Notes under the pieces: generated by a model
Told to the model about the DNA's origin: nothing
Seen by the model: only the letters and a program-made list of their open reading frames with translations
Databases searched by the model: none
Program-made: the position numbers and the translations under genes
Shown here: positions 46,917-59,308 of the stretch, piece by piece
How positions within the stretch are numbered: position 1 is the first letter of the stretch
Layout: the number at the start of each line of letters is the position of its first letter
Assembly (NCBI GenBank): GCA_030686995.1
Contig: CM060695.1
Coordinates: 95,165,371 to 95,229,370 of the forward strand
Direction: 5' to 3'
Source: Artemisia argyi
Lineage: Eukaryota > Streptophyta > Magnoliopsida > Asterales > Asteraceae
DNA: 64,000 nt

Positions 46917-48740
46917 CTGGATGAGACACTTTCATTGTGTGAATAGTTGACGAAAAGAAATGATAAAAGATGAAAATGGTATTCATATTACCTCATCCAT
47001 CACCATCATTGTACAATTATCAAGTTTGCAAATTTGTTTTTTTGGTTAGATCAACAATTCTTATAGGGTTAATTGACCCGTCCGTTTTGCCAACTCTAAG
47101 TTTCACTACCTTGTTAGTCACTAAATCCATGATTGTCTAGTATCTTTTGATATTTATCAAGCTTTTTCTTTCTTACTTCTATTAAGCATAATCATTGACA
47201 ATACATACTTTAAAATGTAACTCCACAATGTTACTCATATTATTGTCTAACATAAATACCATGCTTAATAAAAATAAACTAATTGTATGATAAACCCGAT
47301 TGAAAGGACCCATTTCGAGTATGCCTTAAAATAGCTCGTACATAATCCTCAATAAATTTTCCTTTTGGTTGACTGCACAACTGGTTAATGGTTTTAAGAG
47401 GTGTCTTATGTTGATTCCTTACTCCATATGTATTTCTTCCACAATGGCTCTGAAGCCCGGTCGAATTCATACAGATTCCTTATGAAACAACATTTGAAAA
47501 GCATATGAAAATGATAGTTGTGGGTTCGAGATTAGGTGCATTGTAAGTGAAAGGGAAATGAAAGGTGATCTTAGAGTGAATATGATTTGTGGGCTCATTG
47601 ACAATGACTGCAACATCTGCACCAAGAGGCTTTCCATGGTTCCCCCATCTAGTCTCATTGTGAACAGAAATAAATACCCTTTCCCAAAACAAAATAAAAA
47701 AAGTATAAAGGGAAAAAAATAACATGGAGGATAGAACTACCTCCCAGCGCATTTCACAACCACAACTGCACTTCCAATGCAACATTTGAATATATCAAGA
47801 GTTAAGATATCAAACTGTAACAAACTGTTATATTCATCTAAATACGATATCAAATATAACATTTTTCTAACTGATCATTGTTATTGACTATCCTAAATCA
47901 AAATAATTTCTTGAAATGCCTCAAATACTATAACATATTGATATATATTTACGCGGCTAAGCTGCGTTTAACTCGTAAAAAAAGTATGTATACACAACTA
48001 ATTATTATGGTACTAATTAACATTTTATTGCAATTATTCTACCTATAACTATGATGCAATATTTTTAGTTTTATCTCTAATATATTAAGATCCGTTTTGT
48101 GCTTATTTTTAAACAAATACGCAAGTAATTGTTTGATACTTTTTAGCTTGAATGTTTGATAACCCAATATCTTTGATATTTGAGTTTGACTGAGAACAAA
48201 TAATTATCTTATCGAGCAAACCCAAACACTATAGCAAGCTAAAAATAGTATTAATTAATGAATCTCCCTGTGTCGGTGATTTGCTAACATTCATCTATAT
48301 ACGCTATCTAATATAACATTCTTCTAGTACTGATAATTGTTATTGACTATTCTAAATCAAAATAATGTCTTGAAATGCCTCAAATACTATAACATATTGA
48401 TATATATTTACTTAACTAAGGTGCGTCTAACTCGTGAAAACAAAGTATGTATACACAACTAATTATTATGGTACTAATTAAGGGTGAAAACCTATTGCGG
48501 CAAGGCACTAAACTTGAACAATATTCAACCAATGTGCATAGCAAATAGTAGTTGATATGTATGAGCTACTACTTAACTAAAATAAATTGTTGTATATTAT
48601 CGGTTAGCACATTAGTACTATTGGTTAATACTATTCAAATTTAGCGAATAAGTGTCGAGTATGAAACCTTAAAACACACCATTTGAGTTACCCCATGTTG
48701 ATACAATCAATCCAAGAGATTAATTCCAGATATCAGTCCG
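46917..48740. other. Intergenic or captured sequence without identified gene; direct repeat inside
   Basis: Overlapping minus-strand frames at 47279-47785 have no domain I recognise. A direct repeat of about 190 bp (47832-48020 and 48290-48481, period near 459) includes CTTGAAATGCCTCAAATACT and a shared 3' end GTACTAATTAA. Confidence 0.45.
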
Positions 48741-48749
48741 CAGCGAGCT

Positions 48750-50400
48750 ACACGTCTTAAAACCTCATCATACAGCTTCAATGCTATTATCCTTAGTCAC
48801 CAAACCTAATAAACCTCATCTACTTGTAACGAATCAAAAAACGCTTCTAAAGTTGTAACAGGCTTCGTATAACTTAACTCTACTCACACGCAAATTCAAA
48901 TGGAATAATAAGTAGCAGGTTCGCCAATTGACATTTAAACACCTCAAAATATAGTTATTTATATCACATAACAAACTAAAGAAAATATAATAGTATAACA
49001 AACAGTGAACAACAATACCAAAAGTAGGAAAAAAGCCCAAAGCTTGAAGATACCGGAATGAAAAACAGCAACCCAAAAAAGGAACCTCTCTTGTTCCTTT
49101 ATCGATACCTATGACAATAGTAACCTTTCGCGTATCAGTATTAGGTGAAGCATTAGATATATGTTAATCCTCAGAAAAAGAGTAACAAATTTATAATACA
49201 ACTACTCGAATGCGTAAAAATTTATTAACCAACGTACCGCTCGCTGACGAACATAAAAGGGCGTGTCTACACGTGCGCTACCACTTCCCTTTTGCAATTG
49301 TTGAGTAATATCTACCAAAATAGTAGAATATCAATGGTTAGCGTAATTGAAAGTCAAATTTTTATCTATAGAGTTGATCTTCCACTACCACAATATGACC
49401 TTATTGTCAAGTTCCAACACTCTATAATCTAACCCAGAAAGAATTTACTCGTTTTGACCCGAAATCGACATGATCCACTTGCTATAAACATGCATAATTT
49501 GACATTTTTCAATTTTTCATAGGATGAAGGGAATAATGAATAATGATACATTGTACCTATAGCCATTCCCAAGAAGGTGCTCGAGTTCTCTAGGATTTAG
49601 TTCATCAGGTGCAAGAAAGGGAGACCTAGAAATAATAATTCACCATTGGCCAAATAAGGACAAGTTTTTAGTACAAATTGTTTTAGTATTTATTATAAAA
49701 TCAACTGGTAACCTTGGCCATTTTGAACACTTACACTCTTTATTATAATTGTAATTTATTTTTAGGAGTTGATTATTTCATGATTACCAATTGTTGATGT
49801 TCTTTATTTTTTGTCGTGTTGTGTTTTACATTGTATTATATTCAGCTCATAAAAACTTATAAATAGTGTTGTTAAAAGATTTAAAATTTTACCTAAGCGT
49901 TCATTAGGAACTCCCGTATAGCTTGTTCTTACCCGTGCTTGGGTTTTGACATCCTGACTGGGCTTTGACATCGGCCATTTTTGTGCAGCAAATAGGAGAA
50001 TATCAGCGGATGTAGCTATTTACAGTGTTATAGTGAGATATTGTAACAATTTAACTTTTCAAGTCATAGATAAACCTAATAACTATTTATGTGAACATAT
50101 TTTACCTATTGATTATTTGATAGTTTTGCTAACCAAAGAGACTCATATTGACAGAAAATTACCAGCACTTTTAAGTAGGAAATGTCTCAATTAAGCTTTT
50201 CTCCACCGGAAAGAAACTAAATGTAATTCTAGAGTAAGAAGTTGCACGTAACGGGTAGCCTTTTCTGCAACAAACATGTAAAGCCTCGTGTATTTATCAG
50301 ATGAGCGAGTCTTGTCGGTCCTTTCATTTCCACTCCAGTCTCTCCTGCCACTGTTAAGAACAAAAGAAAAAAAATTGCAAATTATAAAGGCCGAGGGGAA
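48750..50400 (-). pseudogene. Exon-like fragments of an unidentified gene (group 1)
   Basis: Short open stretches with plausible splice borders on the minus strand: about 50250-50355 (GNERTDKTRSSDKYTRLYMF); about 49558-49627 (LAPDELNPRELEHLLGNGYR before a GTACAA donor); about 49240-49310 (ITQQLQKGSGSARVDTPFYV, then RQRA before GTACGT); and about 48725-48795 (LKLYDEVLRRVARCGLISGI, then NLLD and a stop). The order suggests pieces of a multi-exon gene in minus orientation, probably captured by the adjacent Helitron. I cannot name it, and the fragments may not all come from one gene. Confidence 0.35.
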
Positions 50401-51700
50401 TCAACCAATTGCCATGAATGTTAAAAATGAGACCAAAAATATCAACATGAAACTTCTAGCCTGCAAGTTTATATCCATGTATGCATATATTAAGATCGAT
50501 GTTAAATGAATTTTACATCTATCCTACATTTGTAGTTTTAACATCCTGAATATAGTGTATAACCTGAATCGAGCTGTAACTAGAGCCAACATGATAGAAT
50601 ATTTTTCCAAGACCAAGAGATAATGCTAAAAAGATGGCAACACGCAGCAGGTAGTATCCAAGATGACGATGCATGTAGAAGTGACAATTTCGACCAAATT
50701 AATTATGAACGGGTCGATTTGGGAAAGGTTCCATCTATAACTGGTCAACGTGTAATTTCAATACCATGAAACGGATTACCTTGAATTTAGGACAATCTCG
50801 TTTGCGCTGAAGCTCCAAACCAAAAGCCTAAAGTAATACATACCAATATTAGCAATCAAAATATAAAAATCATTGAATGTATATAAAATATCCAACGCGA
50901 AGCATTAGTTGACAAAGTGGCTCGGGCGTCGCACCTCTTTCTATAAGTTCAAACTTTTAAACATTAGAATCTTCACTAATGCTATAATTGACTTTGCACC
51001 ATTGGCTGGACCAGGTTCCCGGGTCACAACACAAACACATAATTAGTCAAGATCAAACCTTTAAAACAAAATTGCAACAGCGAGACCGACGTGTATCAAC
51101 CTTAGCATCATAGTTGAACACTGCATTGCAATTACAGCCCCTTAATGATAATTAAAAATACAAAAATATAGCTATGATTTTGAAAAGAATATAATATGTA
51201 CCAATTCACCTCTTTATTTCTTGTATGATATCCAAAAGTTGTGCGTTCACACCTGTTTAAATATTGGGAAATAAAGGTTTATGTATGATCTTTGATTAAA
51301 AAAAGAAAAGAAAAGAAACTTACTTGACCTGACCCTACTGATTCAAGACCTGCATAATCATCAGGGTTAATGATAGTAGTTTGAATATTGAGCTCAATAA
51401 GCATTGCATCTGAAAAGTCATGTTGAGGTGCTTGTTCTGTCTATATGGGGTGTTTGGCAGATGGCCTTGTACCATGAGTAAAATACTTTTGGATTCTATT
51501 ATTTCTAAGCTGGTTGGTACTAAGGTGGTGGTCCAATTAAGTTTTAGAAGTATAGATTTGAGAGGTTACATACACATGAGCTTACATAGGACCAATCCCG
51601 GCTTTAGACTATTTCGCCAAAACATACCCATAAGGCCATAATAGAGTTTGCAAAACAAGTGGGTATGCTTAATTTGATAGCAATTCATAATTAGTATTTT

Positions 51701-52210
51701 TTATAAAAGTAAAAATGGCCGGTTGGATAGCTTCTTTTCAAAGGTAAATCTCTGTAATGCTTCACATAAATCGTATACATTTGAAAACTTCTGACCAACC
51801 CCAGAAATGGCTGATTTCCAAACAAATACTACAGTCAGCCCTACAAACTCATCATTTTCTTGATCACTCATGTCAGCTTTAGTAGGTTGTGGGCGGTGTG
51901 CTCTTTTTCTACCTGATTTTGCCTCCCCAGAATCATCTTCTTTAGTAGTTGATCCGCCAATTTTTCTCTGTGATTTTTTACTTTCCGAATTTTCTTCATT
52001 AGTTTTCTGCCCTTTTCCTAGAGATTTTTGCATCACAGAATTAGAGACTATTGTGGGCTAGCATTAGCACCAACTTTCCAAGTTGGTGTCCATTTTTGTT
52101 TTTTGACAGCATCAGCAGGGCTAGTATTGACATCCATTTCATTCTGACTATTGGCCTTTTCCCATTTTGAAGATCGGTTATAAATAGCTAATGCTTCATA
52201 TTCTGACAAC
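51701..52210 (-). pseudogene. Lys/Glu-rich exon-like frame, unidentified
   Basis: A 111-codon frame (51701-52036) is rich in Lys, Ser, Glu and Gln (KGQKTNEENSESKKSQRK, RKRAHRPQPTK) and ends YDLCEALQRFTFEKKL. Upstream, another frame (52040-52210) reads ELSEYEALAIYNRSSKWEKA and then TPTWKVGANASPQ before a stop. Together they look like one coding segment with a shift. No domain is recognised, and it lies among other exon-like pieces. Confidence 0.35.
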
Positions 52211-53030
52211 TCCAAACTTTTCGTTCTGATTTGATGCCTATATATACATCTGAGCTATAGCTTTTATTGTTAGTTTTTTATACTTGAGTTGTTTTGAACT
52301 GGTGTATATAAGTTATAATCCAAATATGGCGTTATCGGCTGTAGATGATAAGTTTCGAGTGTTAGGCTATACTTAAGCTGGTTATGACTATTTTACTTAG
52401 GAGTAGCTGCAACATAATTGATTAGTATTATCTTATCATTCAGGATCATTTTATGAAGGGTTGTTTGGGATTGCCTGTTTAACTACTTATTCAGGGTTAC
52501 AACATAGCAGATAAGTGGGTATATTGAACAATCATAAATACTTTTTAGTCTTTTATAAATGGAATTTGCGAATATAAGAACTGCATCCAAACACAGTCTC
52601 TTGAAATCTGTTATGCTACTACAATGCCAAACAGCCTCTAATTCAGCAAAAATCAGATATAAATAGCAAACTTGGCATTTTAAGGTTAGATTGTGAACAT
52701 TATGGCCATGCTAAAGTCAGCTATCTTACCCACTTCTATTATAGTCTTTCAAAGATAACTTCAAATATTTTTACAAAAAATTAGCGATGTACGCATATAG
52801 TTCATTAGATATGATAACAAATTTAGGTCCAAATTCAGCGTAGAACATAAACATAATAAAAAATTCAGCGTAAAAGTATACATTTGGTGCAGTTCTTTGT
52901 TAGTATAGAACATAAACATTTAAATCGTTCATTTTTTTTACTCATCAGAATAATAGTTAAAATTTAACTCTAAATGTAGCTAATTAAATAAAAATTATAC
53001 ATTTATTAAGAAAAAGCTATATTACTCACC

Positions 53031-53430
53031 TTGAGTCTCAGTGTCGATCGATCTTGCACCCTCAGTTTCCGTAGCACGGGTCAGCAAAGGACCGTAAGAA
53101 CATCGTTGTTCCAGATCGCTATGAATAATCTTTGGCCGTCATTTCGTTCATCTTGGACTATAAGCAATACATACGCCTGCATTTAATGGTTTTTGAAAAC
53201 CAAAACGACGGTTAAGCATAAGGGTAACATATAAAAGCATATTTTCAAATCAATACGATGTACTGTGTTAGGAAAGAACTGTTACTCACCTTGAGTCTGA
53301 ACTTCAATCGATCTCGCACGTTTGGTTTCCGCACCACGGGTCACCAAAGGACCATAAGAATGTCCTTGTTCCAAATCACTAGGTACAATCTGTGGCCCCC
53401 TTTTTGTTCCTCTCAGACTGTAAGCAGTAC
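53031..53430 (-). repeat. Duplicated exon with conserved splice donor
   Basis: Two copies about 255 bp apart, 53031-53140 and 53288-53425. On the minus strand they read ...SDLEQRCSYGPLLTRATE... and ...SDLEQGHSYGPLVTRGAE..., each ending TQG before a GTGAGTAA donor. Internal exon duplication is clear from the sequence; the gene is unidentified. Confidence 0.65.
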
Positions 53431-54719
53431 ATACGAAATAACAGGTAAGTATAAGAATAAATTCTAAAACCATGTTATCAAGCAAAAACAGTTTTTCATA
53501 TACCTAAATAATGCGTCAAACAGTGATAGAAAGCGGGTGTCGTGTTTAACAAATATGATGTCACTCAGCCTCTAGTATTCCACATAATTCTTAGTTTCAT
53601 GCATCTGTTGGAAAGGGATCTTGTTTCGCATACACCGAATCAAACTGCAAGTTTGACTGAGAATATGAATGGCGTATAACTACTGATATCTTCCAGACTT
53701 CCTTTAGTGCCCTTGCCTTTAAAGTTACAGCTCCACGTAAACCTATAAAACGTAAGTTTTTAACGCAAAAGCCACATTAGAAACTTACCATTCAGGTGAT
53801 TAAATTTACATGTGGACTTTAAATAAAAAACTAACAAGATTTTTTTTAAAGTCACCATTGGCAGCAGTAGCACAATTAGTATATCACGTTGGGATATAAC
53901 GTCATCAGAATTGATAGCAGGCGATAATTCTAATCCTAAACTTTGAGCCACTTACACTTTTTTATACCAAGTCAAAATTGGTAGGTTTGCTTCCTAAAAT
54001 AGCCAGCCAGAAACTATTCCATAAACCAAAACAACATACCTGTAACCTCTTGATTATTTCCAGTTGAGGTTCTTTCTTGAGTAGAGGCCGTACACGTAAC
54101 AGTTATAAGGATCCTACACACTCTTATCTTTAACCACCATCACTGTTAAAAAAAGACGCAATTAGCTATAACATCAGCTAACCGAGTAGCAAATGTTTCA
54201 AGAGAGGCAGCGGTTAAAGCAGCTTGAAACTGAATTCATCATCATGATGACATCAGTGGCTATAAATTTCCATCATTTGATTCTTATAAATACGTAAAGT
54301 TCCCTAGAAAATATGGATAAAGATGTGATAGTAGACTGTTACTTACTTTAATGAGCATAATCATGAACAAATATATATGTTCTGCATATAAATGACGTAA
54401 CACAAATGCGACGGAGCTTGAATATACCTTGGCCTACTGATCGTGAAGTTTGCTCCATAAAGTGTATACGTTCAGTAGCAACAGGATATAAACAACATAC
54501 ATTCATCTAAATTATGAATCAATAGCAATCCATAAACTGTGATATAAATAAACATAAACCTACATGCATGAAAACAAAACAAAAACTTACATATACAATT
54601 TGTTTATCGTGGCCCACTACATGTCATACGGAGTTGATTAATTCACAAGTGAAAATGGAGTAACATAACCTAAACGAACCTGAAATAAATTACACAAAAA
54701 ATAACAGATAATGAGTGAT

Positions 54720-55230
54720 AACTTACAAATGCAAATGACGTAATATAACCTAGGAGCCTCAACAGAGATATTATAGCCAGGTATGATTTATAAAAGAAAA
54801 AAGTCGAAAAACGCATATAGAAACCTAAAGTATTTCTGCAAATGCTTCTTCAGGAGCAATTCTCAACCCTCCTTTTCCAAGGCCAAGCCTTTGTTGTAAA
54901 ACTGCCCAATCTAAACATGGCTTCATCCAGCAAAAAGGAAAGTGAGGGGTTATCTTCATACCTTATTACTTGTATGAAGGAATCATGCCATGCCCCCAGT
55001 CTACATATGCATACGTCAAACCAAACCAAAACAATCTTAGAAGACAAATGATATGATGCATCAAGATATCATCATTATTTTATGTACAACAGGTTCAAGA
55101 AAAATTTATATATTTGTATGAGCAATTCAAACTAATTCACATAAACTATTTATTTGGTTATACCTGATCGTTGCTTTCATCCACAAGTATCTCATCTATA
55201 TAATGACAAATAAACAATTTAGATGAACCC
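54720..55230 (-). other. Further exon-like pieces, unidentified
   Basis: Minus-strand open stretches at 54850-55047 (e.g. LDEAMFRLGSFTTKAWPWKR) and at 55168-55198 (DEILVDESNDQ before a GTATAA donor). The sequence between 52211 and 54720 other than the exon pair shows nothing else I can support. Confidence 0.25.
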
Positions 55231-55719
55231 TAAGTCCAAACCATGCAATGTTTCAAGAAAAAACCCTAAAATTGCAACTAAACATTGCGTACAAAATTAA
55301 TAATGATGTATGTTCAAATATAATTAAAATTGATGATGTTAATCAAAATTATTATAACTATAAGGAATCTTACTCATAATTTGTGAAACATGATGATGTG
55401 TTGGCAAGACACATAAGATCAAAGGCTGAATAGTATGACTTTAGACTTGTTTCTTTAAAAGATCACATATAACAACATGAACTGACCTTGTGTTAACAAC
55501 ATTCTGAAACACCTAGCCTGGGTTTCCATCGAGATTATGATGATGCTTATGATGATGATGAGAAAAAGTATATTATGAATCGTCATTTTTTTTTACGTAT
55601 GCTTAGGTTTTAGTAGGGTTACCTAAGTTGTAGGGATTCTCATACTTATCTCATTAAAATGGTCAAAAATTGGTTGCATGTGTTTATAGATTTGGGCTTG
55701 CAAGGTATAATAAAAAAAA

Positions 55720-55800
55720 TGTATTGGTCTAGTGGTTATCATGCTTGTTAATATTACCAACACCCTAGGTTTGAACCTTGTAAGTGGCAAATTTTTTACA
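55720..55800 (+). mobile_element. tRNA-like SINE head candidate
   Basis: GGTCTAGTGGTTATCATG (A-box-like, 55726-55743) and GGTTTGAACC (B-box-like, 55768-55777) are spaced as in a tRNA promoter. The sequence does not fold into a normal tRNA, so a tRNA-derived SINE is more likely. The right end is undefined. Confidence 0.4.
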
Positions 55801-55984
55801 CAAATTAAAATCCGGATTTTTCAACACCAAAACATTGCTTATGTGGCTTGTTGCTTAGATTTCCGAAATTAATTACGAAAATACAAAATAAATTAAAAAA
55901 ATTGCTTATATGGCCACAATGTGATGACATGGCTGATAATGAATTACTGGGCAATGAGGTGACATATTATTCAAATGCCTCTTG

Positions 55985-56109
<125 letters not shown>

Positions 56110-56739
56110 GCAGTTTTGGTAAGGTTTTTGGGGAGGGAAATGAGTTATTTTTAAAGTGTATAAAGGTTTGAAGTACTAGTGGAAAAGTGGTGAGGGTTTC
56201 TGGTATGTTATGCATGCATGATGAAATAAAATGGAAGACTTGTATAATTTTAATAAAATTTATACAATCAAATGTAAAAACATATAAAATATGTTTATGT
56301 GAGTGTTCATGCACATTGTTGATGTAGACTAACGTAGTCTATTGCTGGTATATGTTAAATGTTGTTTTTCGGTTTACACTATATAACCTAATGGTTATGT
56401 GTCAAAGTAATTATTCAAATATCCAAAGTGAATTGTTTTGAATTTAAAGTTACATAATGACCTTAAAAATGTAATTGTGAGTCTTTCCCCCTTAAAGGAA
56501 TTTCATCATGGAATTCAGTTTGTGTTAACTGATGTTGTGGTGTTTGTGAAGAGGTGTGGGTACTTGCGTCGAATCTGGTGTTCCCGTTTCCAAGTAAATT
56601 CAAGACCTCTTCGGGAATTCTATCGAACTTTGATGATCGAAATTTGACCCTGCTTCAATCGTTTAACTTCCCGGTTCAAAGTCTCTGATTAGCATGTTAA
56701 AATTTTATAGATTTTATGACTAATACGGGTAACACTTGC

Positions 56740-57480
56740 TTGGATACGATGATAGAATCTAAACTTCTAGAGATCGTTAAGTTAAGTGATGATCATTATG
56801 GTGATGATGACGACGACTACAATGATTGTTATTTGGTGGAAATTAACATATCTTCATCAAGACCAAAATGGGTTTCAGATCAGATTAAAAGAGGTAACAA
56901 CATTGACGATAATGCTAATTGTATTTCAGTTTTGAGAAGAAAGGACAAAATCCATTCTTTAATTGCAATTCAAATTTAGACGGTGGAAAAGCTAACAATT
57001 GTGATAAAATAGACTTGCCTAAAGAAAGATGGGATAGAAGAGGATATGATAAAAGAATTTGCAAAGATTATCGGTTTTGTTAGAATGCTATATGTGCTTT
57101 ACATAAACAAGATGCTTCGTAAAAAGGTGTAGTTTTAGTCTGAAAATTTGATGCAAATTCTTTCGCCTTATCCTTTTCTGTTTTCCATCTTTCTTTGGGT
57201 ACATCCATTTTATTATTGATATTGGCTTTTTGATCATCAAAATATGAAGTGCTATAAGAGAATGGATTTTATCATTTTCCTTCTCTAACCTGAAACACAA
57301 TTGGCATTATGATCAGCGTTGTCACCTCTTTTAGTTTGACTTGAAACATGTTTTCTTTTTGATGAAGATATTTTCATTAAATCATAGTCACCGTGGTTAT
57401 CATTGTTGTCATCGTCATTATCATCTTTTATCTCAATGATCTCTGTAAGCTTGGATTCTTTTTCGTTAAACACTAGAGGT
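56740..57480. repeat. Inverted duplication of an acidic, basic-tailed coding-like sequence
   Basis: The plus strand 56740-57065 and minus strand 57480-57130 encode related peptides. The plus frame has LLEIVKLSDDHYGDDDDDYND, later SSSRPKWVSDQIKRGNN and DKIHSLIAIQI. The minus frame has LTEIIEIKDDNDDDNNDNHGD, SSSKRKHVSSQTKRGDN and DKIHSLIAL. Both continue into a shared LPKERW/VPKERW segment. Similarity is moderate and both arms have shifts or stops, so these are probably two old head-to-head fragments of one unidentified gene. Confidence 0.6.
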
Positions 57481-57677
57481 GGAGGTAGTCTACTTTTTTC
57501 TGTCACAGATAAAAACTTATAAAATTAAAGTTCTTCTATTGACTACTTTGGGAATGAGTTCTAATTAAAAATATACATGTTTGAAGATTGGCCTAGAATC
57601 CCCCTGAGTTCTGATCATAGTATATTTATTTTATCTGTGGTTGTTTGTGATAACTATCTGCTTTAAAACATGTGTCG

Positions 57678-59085
57678 TGATGAGACAAAAAATGATCCGT
57701 TTTTATGGGGTCATTTAAGCCCGAAATTGAATTTATTTGATCAAATATTGCCCTAAATCGTTCCTTTTGTGATTTTAGGTACTTTGGGAGTGAAATCTGG
57801 AAAAGGAAGCAATTCGGACGTTTTTGGAGCATAAAAGTGAAGAAAACGCCAAAGACTTAATTTTCCATGCTGGGAACAGTGTTTGGCGGCGTCAAGAGGA
57901 AGAATTTGACGGCGTCAAGAGTAAAGACCATGACGACCCAGTACAAACATGAAGGCGTCACAAGTAGAGCGTCAAGAGTTAAATGTGTGACGGCCTGCAA
58001 AAGTGGACTACATGACGACGTCAGATGTAGATCAAGGCAGTCTGAGGATTTATTTGGCGGCGAGATGACGGCGTCACCCATTTGTTCTTGACGCCGTCAG
58101 CCTCTAATATCTATATATAGTTTTCTAATTTTCATTCATTAAGGAGGAACAAGTTTGGAGAAACCCTAAGGCCGAACCTTGTACGAATTTTACAGCTTTT
58201 CAAGGGTTTTTAACCCTTGAATCCTTACATGTGCTATTGAGATAAGTATTTTCTTAATTCAATCAATATGTCTATGTGTTGGTTGTCTATATCTTGTGCT
58301 TGTCTTGATTCCACCATGCTAGGCTAGATTTATCTTGTGTTTGCTTAGATCTAATGAAACCTAGATGTTGATTATGTGTTGATTACTTGTTTATGGTTGT
58401 ATTGGATGAATGATTTCAATGTTAGGCTTAAGAAAACTGTCAGATCTCCAAATGGTAACATGCTTGAACGTCTTAGGAAACATGAACCGATGTGTACTAG
58501 GTTTTATTGGTTGTATTTAATGCATGAGTAAATTCTAATGATCCCATGTTGGGAGCTTCTTCCAGGCTCGACATAGGAGTGAAGTAGGCACTCATAGGAT
58601 TGGGGAAGTAAGTACGCCACCCCATGAATGGTATTAAGAAATACAATCCGTCATCCACGCAACTATAACAAGTAATTAACGTGTAAAAGATATCTAGAGA
58701 GTAGTGAAATCTAAGTAAACACATTTCTCCCACTTATTGCTCACAACGTTAGTTTAAATTAGTTTATTTTCATTTTAGTATTTTATTTTGATTGCATCTT
58801 AGTATTGGGTTAGTTGACTAGCAACTAATTCCGCCCAAAATCCTTTAAACCCGAGATTTTAATCTGCTTTCTAAAAAATATAAAAATACAAAAAGAATCA
58901 TCCCTCATCTTTAGATCTAGTATTTAGGTTTTCTAATCCTAGTGACTCTATTCCTAGCTGAACGATCAATCCCCCGGTACTTGTCACTATACTATACTAC
59001 AACAATCAGGTAAACTGCCTGGTGGGGGTTGTAAGCTTTTCAAGATCCCTTGAGAGGTAAAGCCTGGTGCGATCCCCACGTATCA
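57678..59085 (+). mobile_element. Solo LTR of the G3 family
   Basis: 1408 bp, TGATGAGACA...CCCACGTATCA, flanked by a perfect 5-bp duplication TGTCG (57673-57677 and 59086-59090). It is more diverged from the G3 LTRs than they are from each other. It has the TGACG array (about 57885-58100) and TATA box CTATATATAG at 58111-58120. Confidence 0.93.
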
Positions 59086-59092
59086 TGTCGTT

Positions 59093-59097
<5 letters not shown>

Positions 59098-59152
<55 letters not shown>
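59098..59152 (+). repeat. (AG)n microsatellite
   Basis: About 55 bp of uninterrupted GA dinucleotide. Confidence 0.95.
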
Positions 59153-59156
<4 letters not shown>

Positions 59157-59308
59157 CCAACATATATAATACTATCGTATAAAAACGCTCCACCAAAACT
59201 TGTGGGTTAAAATCTTCATTAAATCACAAAATGGTATCTACGTATAACAACACCAAATAAACTAGTTGGTGTTTGATAGGTAATAAGAAGACATTGTGTT
59301 TGATTTAA

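Noticed and set aside
59098..59152. (GA)n as a GAGA-factor site
   Set aside because: It is a simple microsatellite next to a solo LTR with no promoter nearby; nothing supports regulation.
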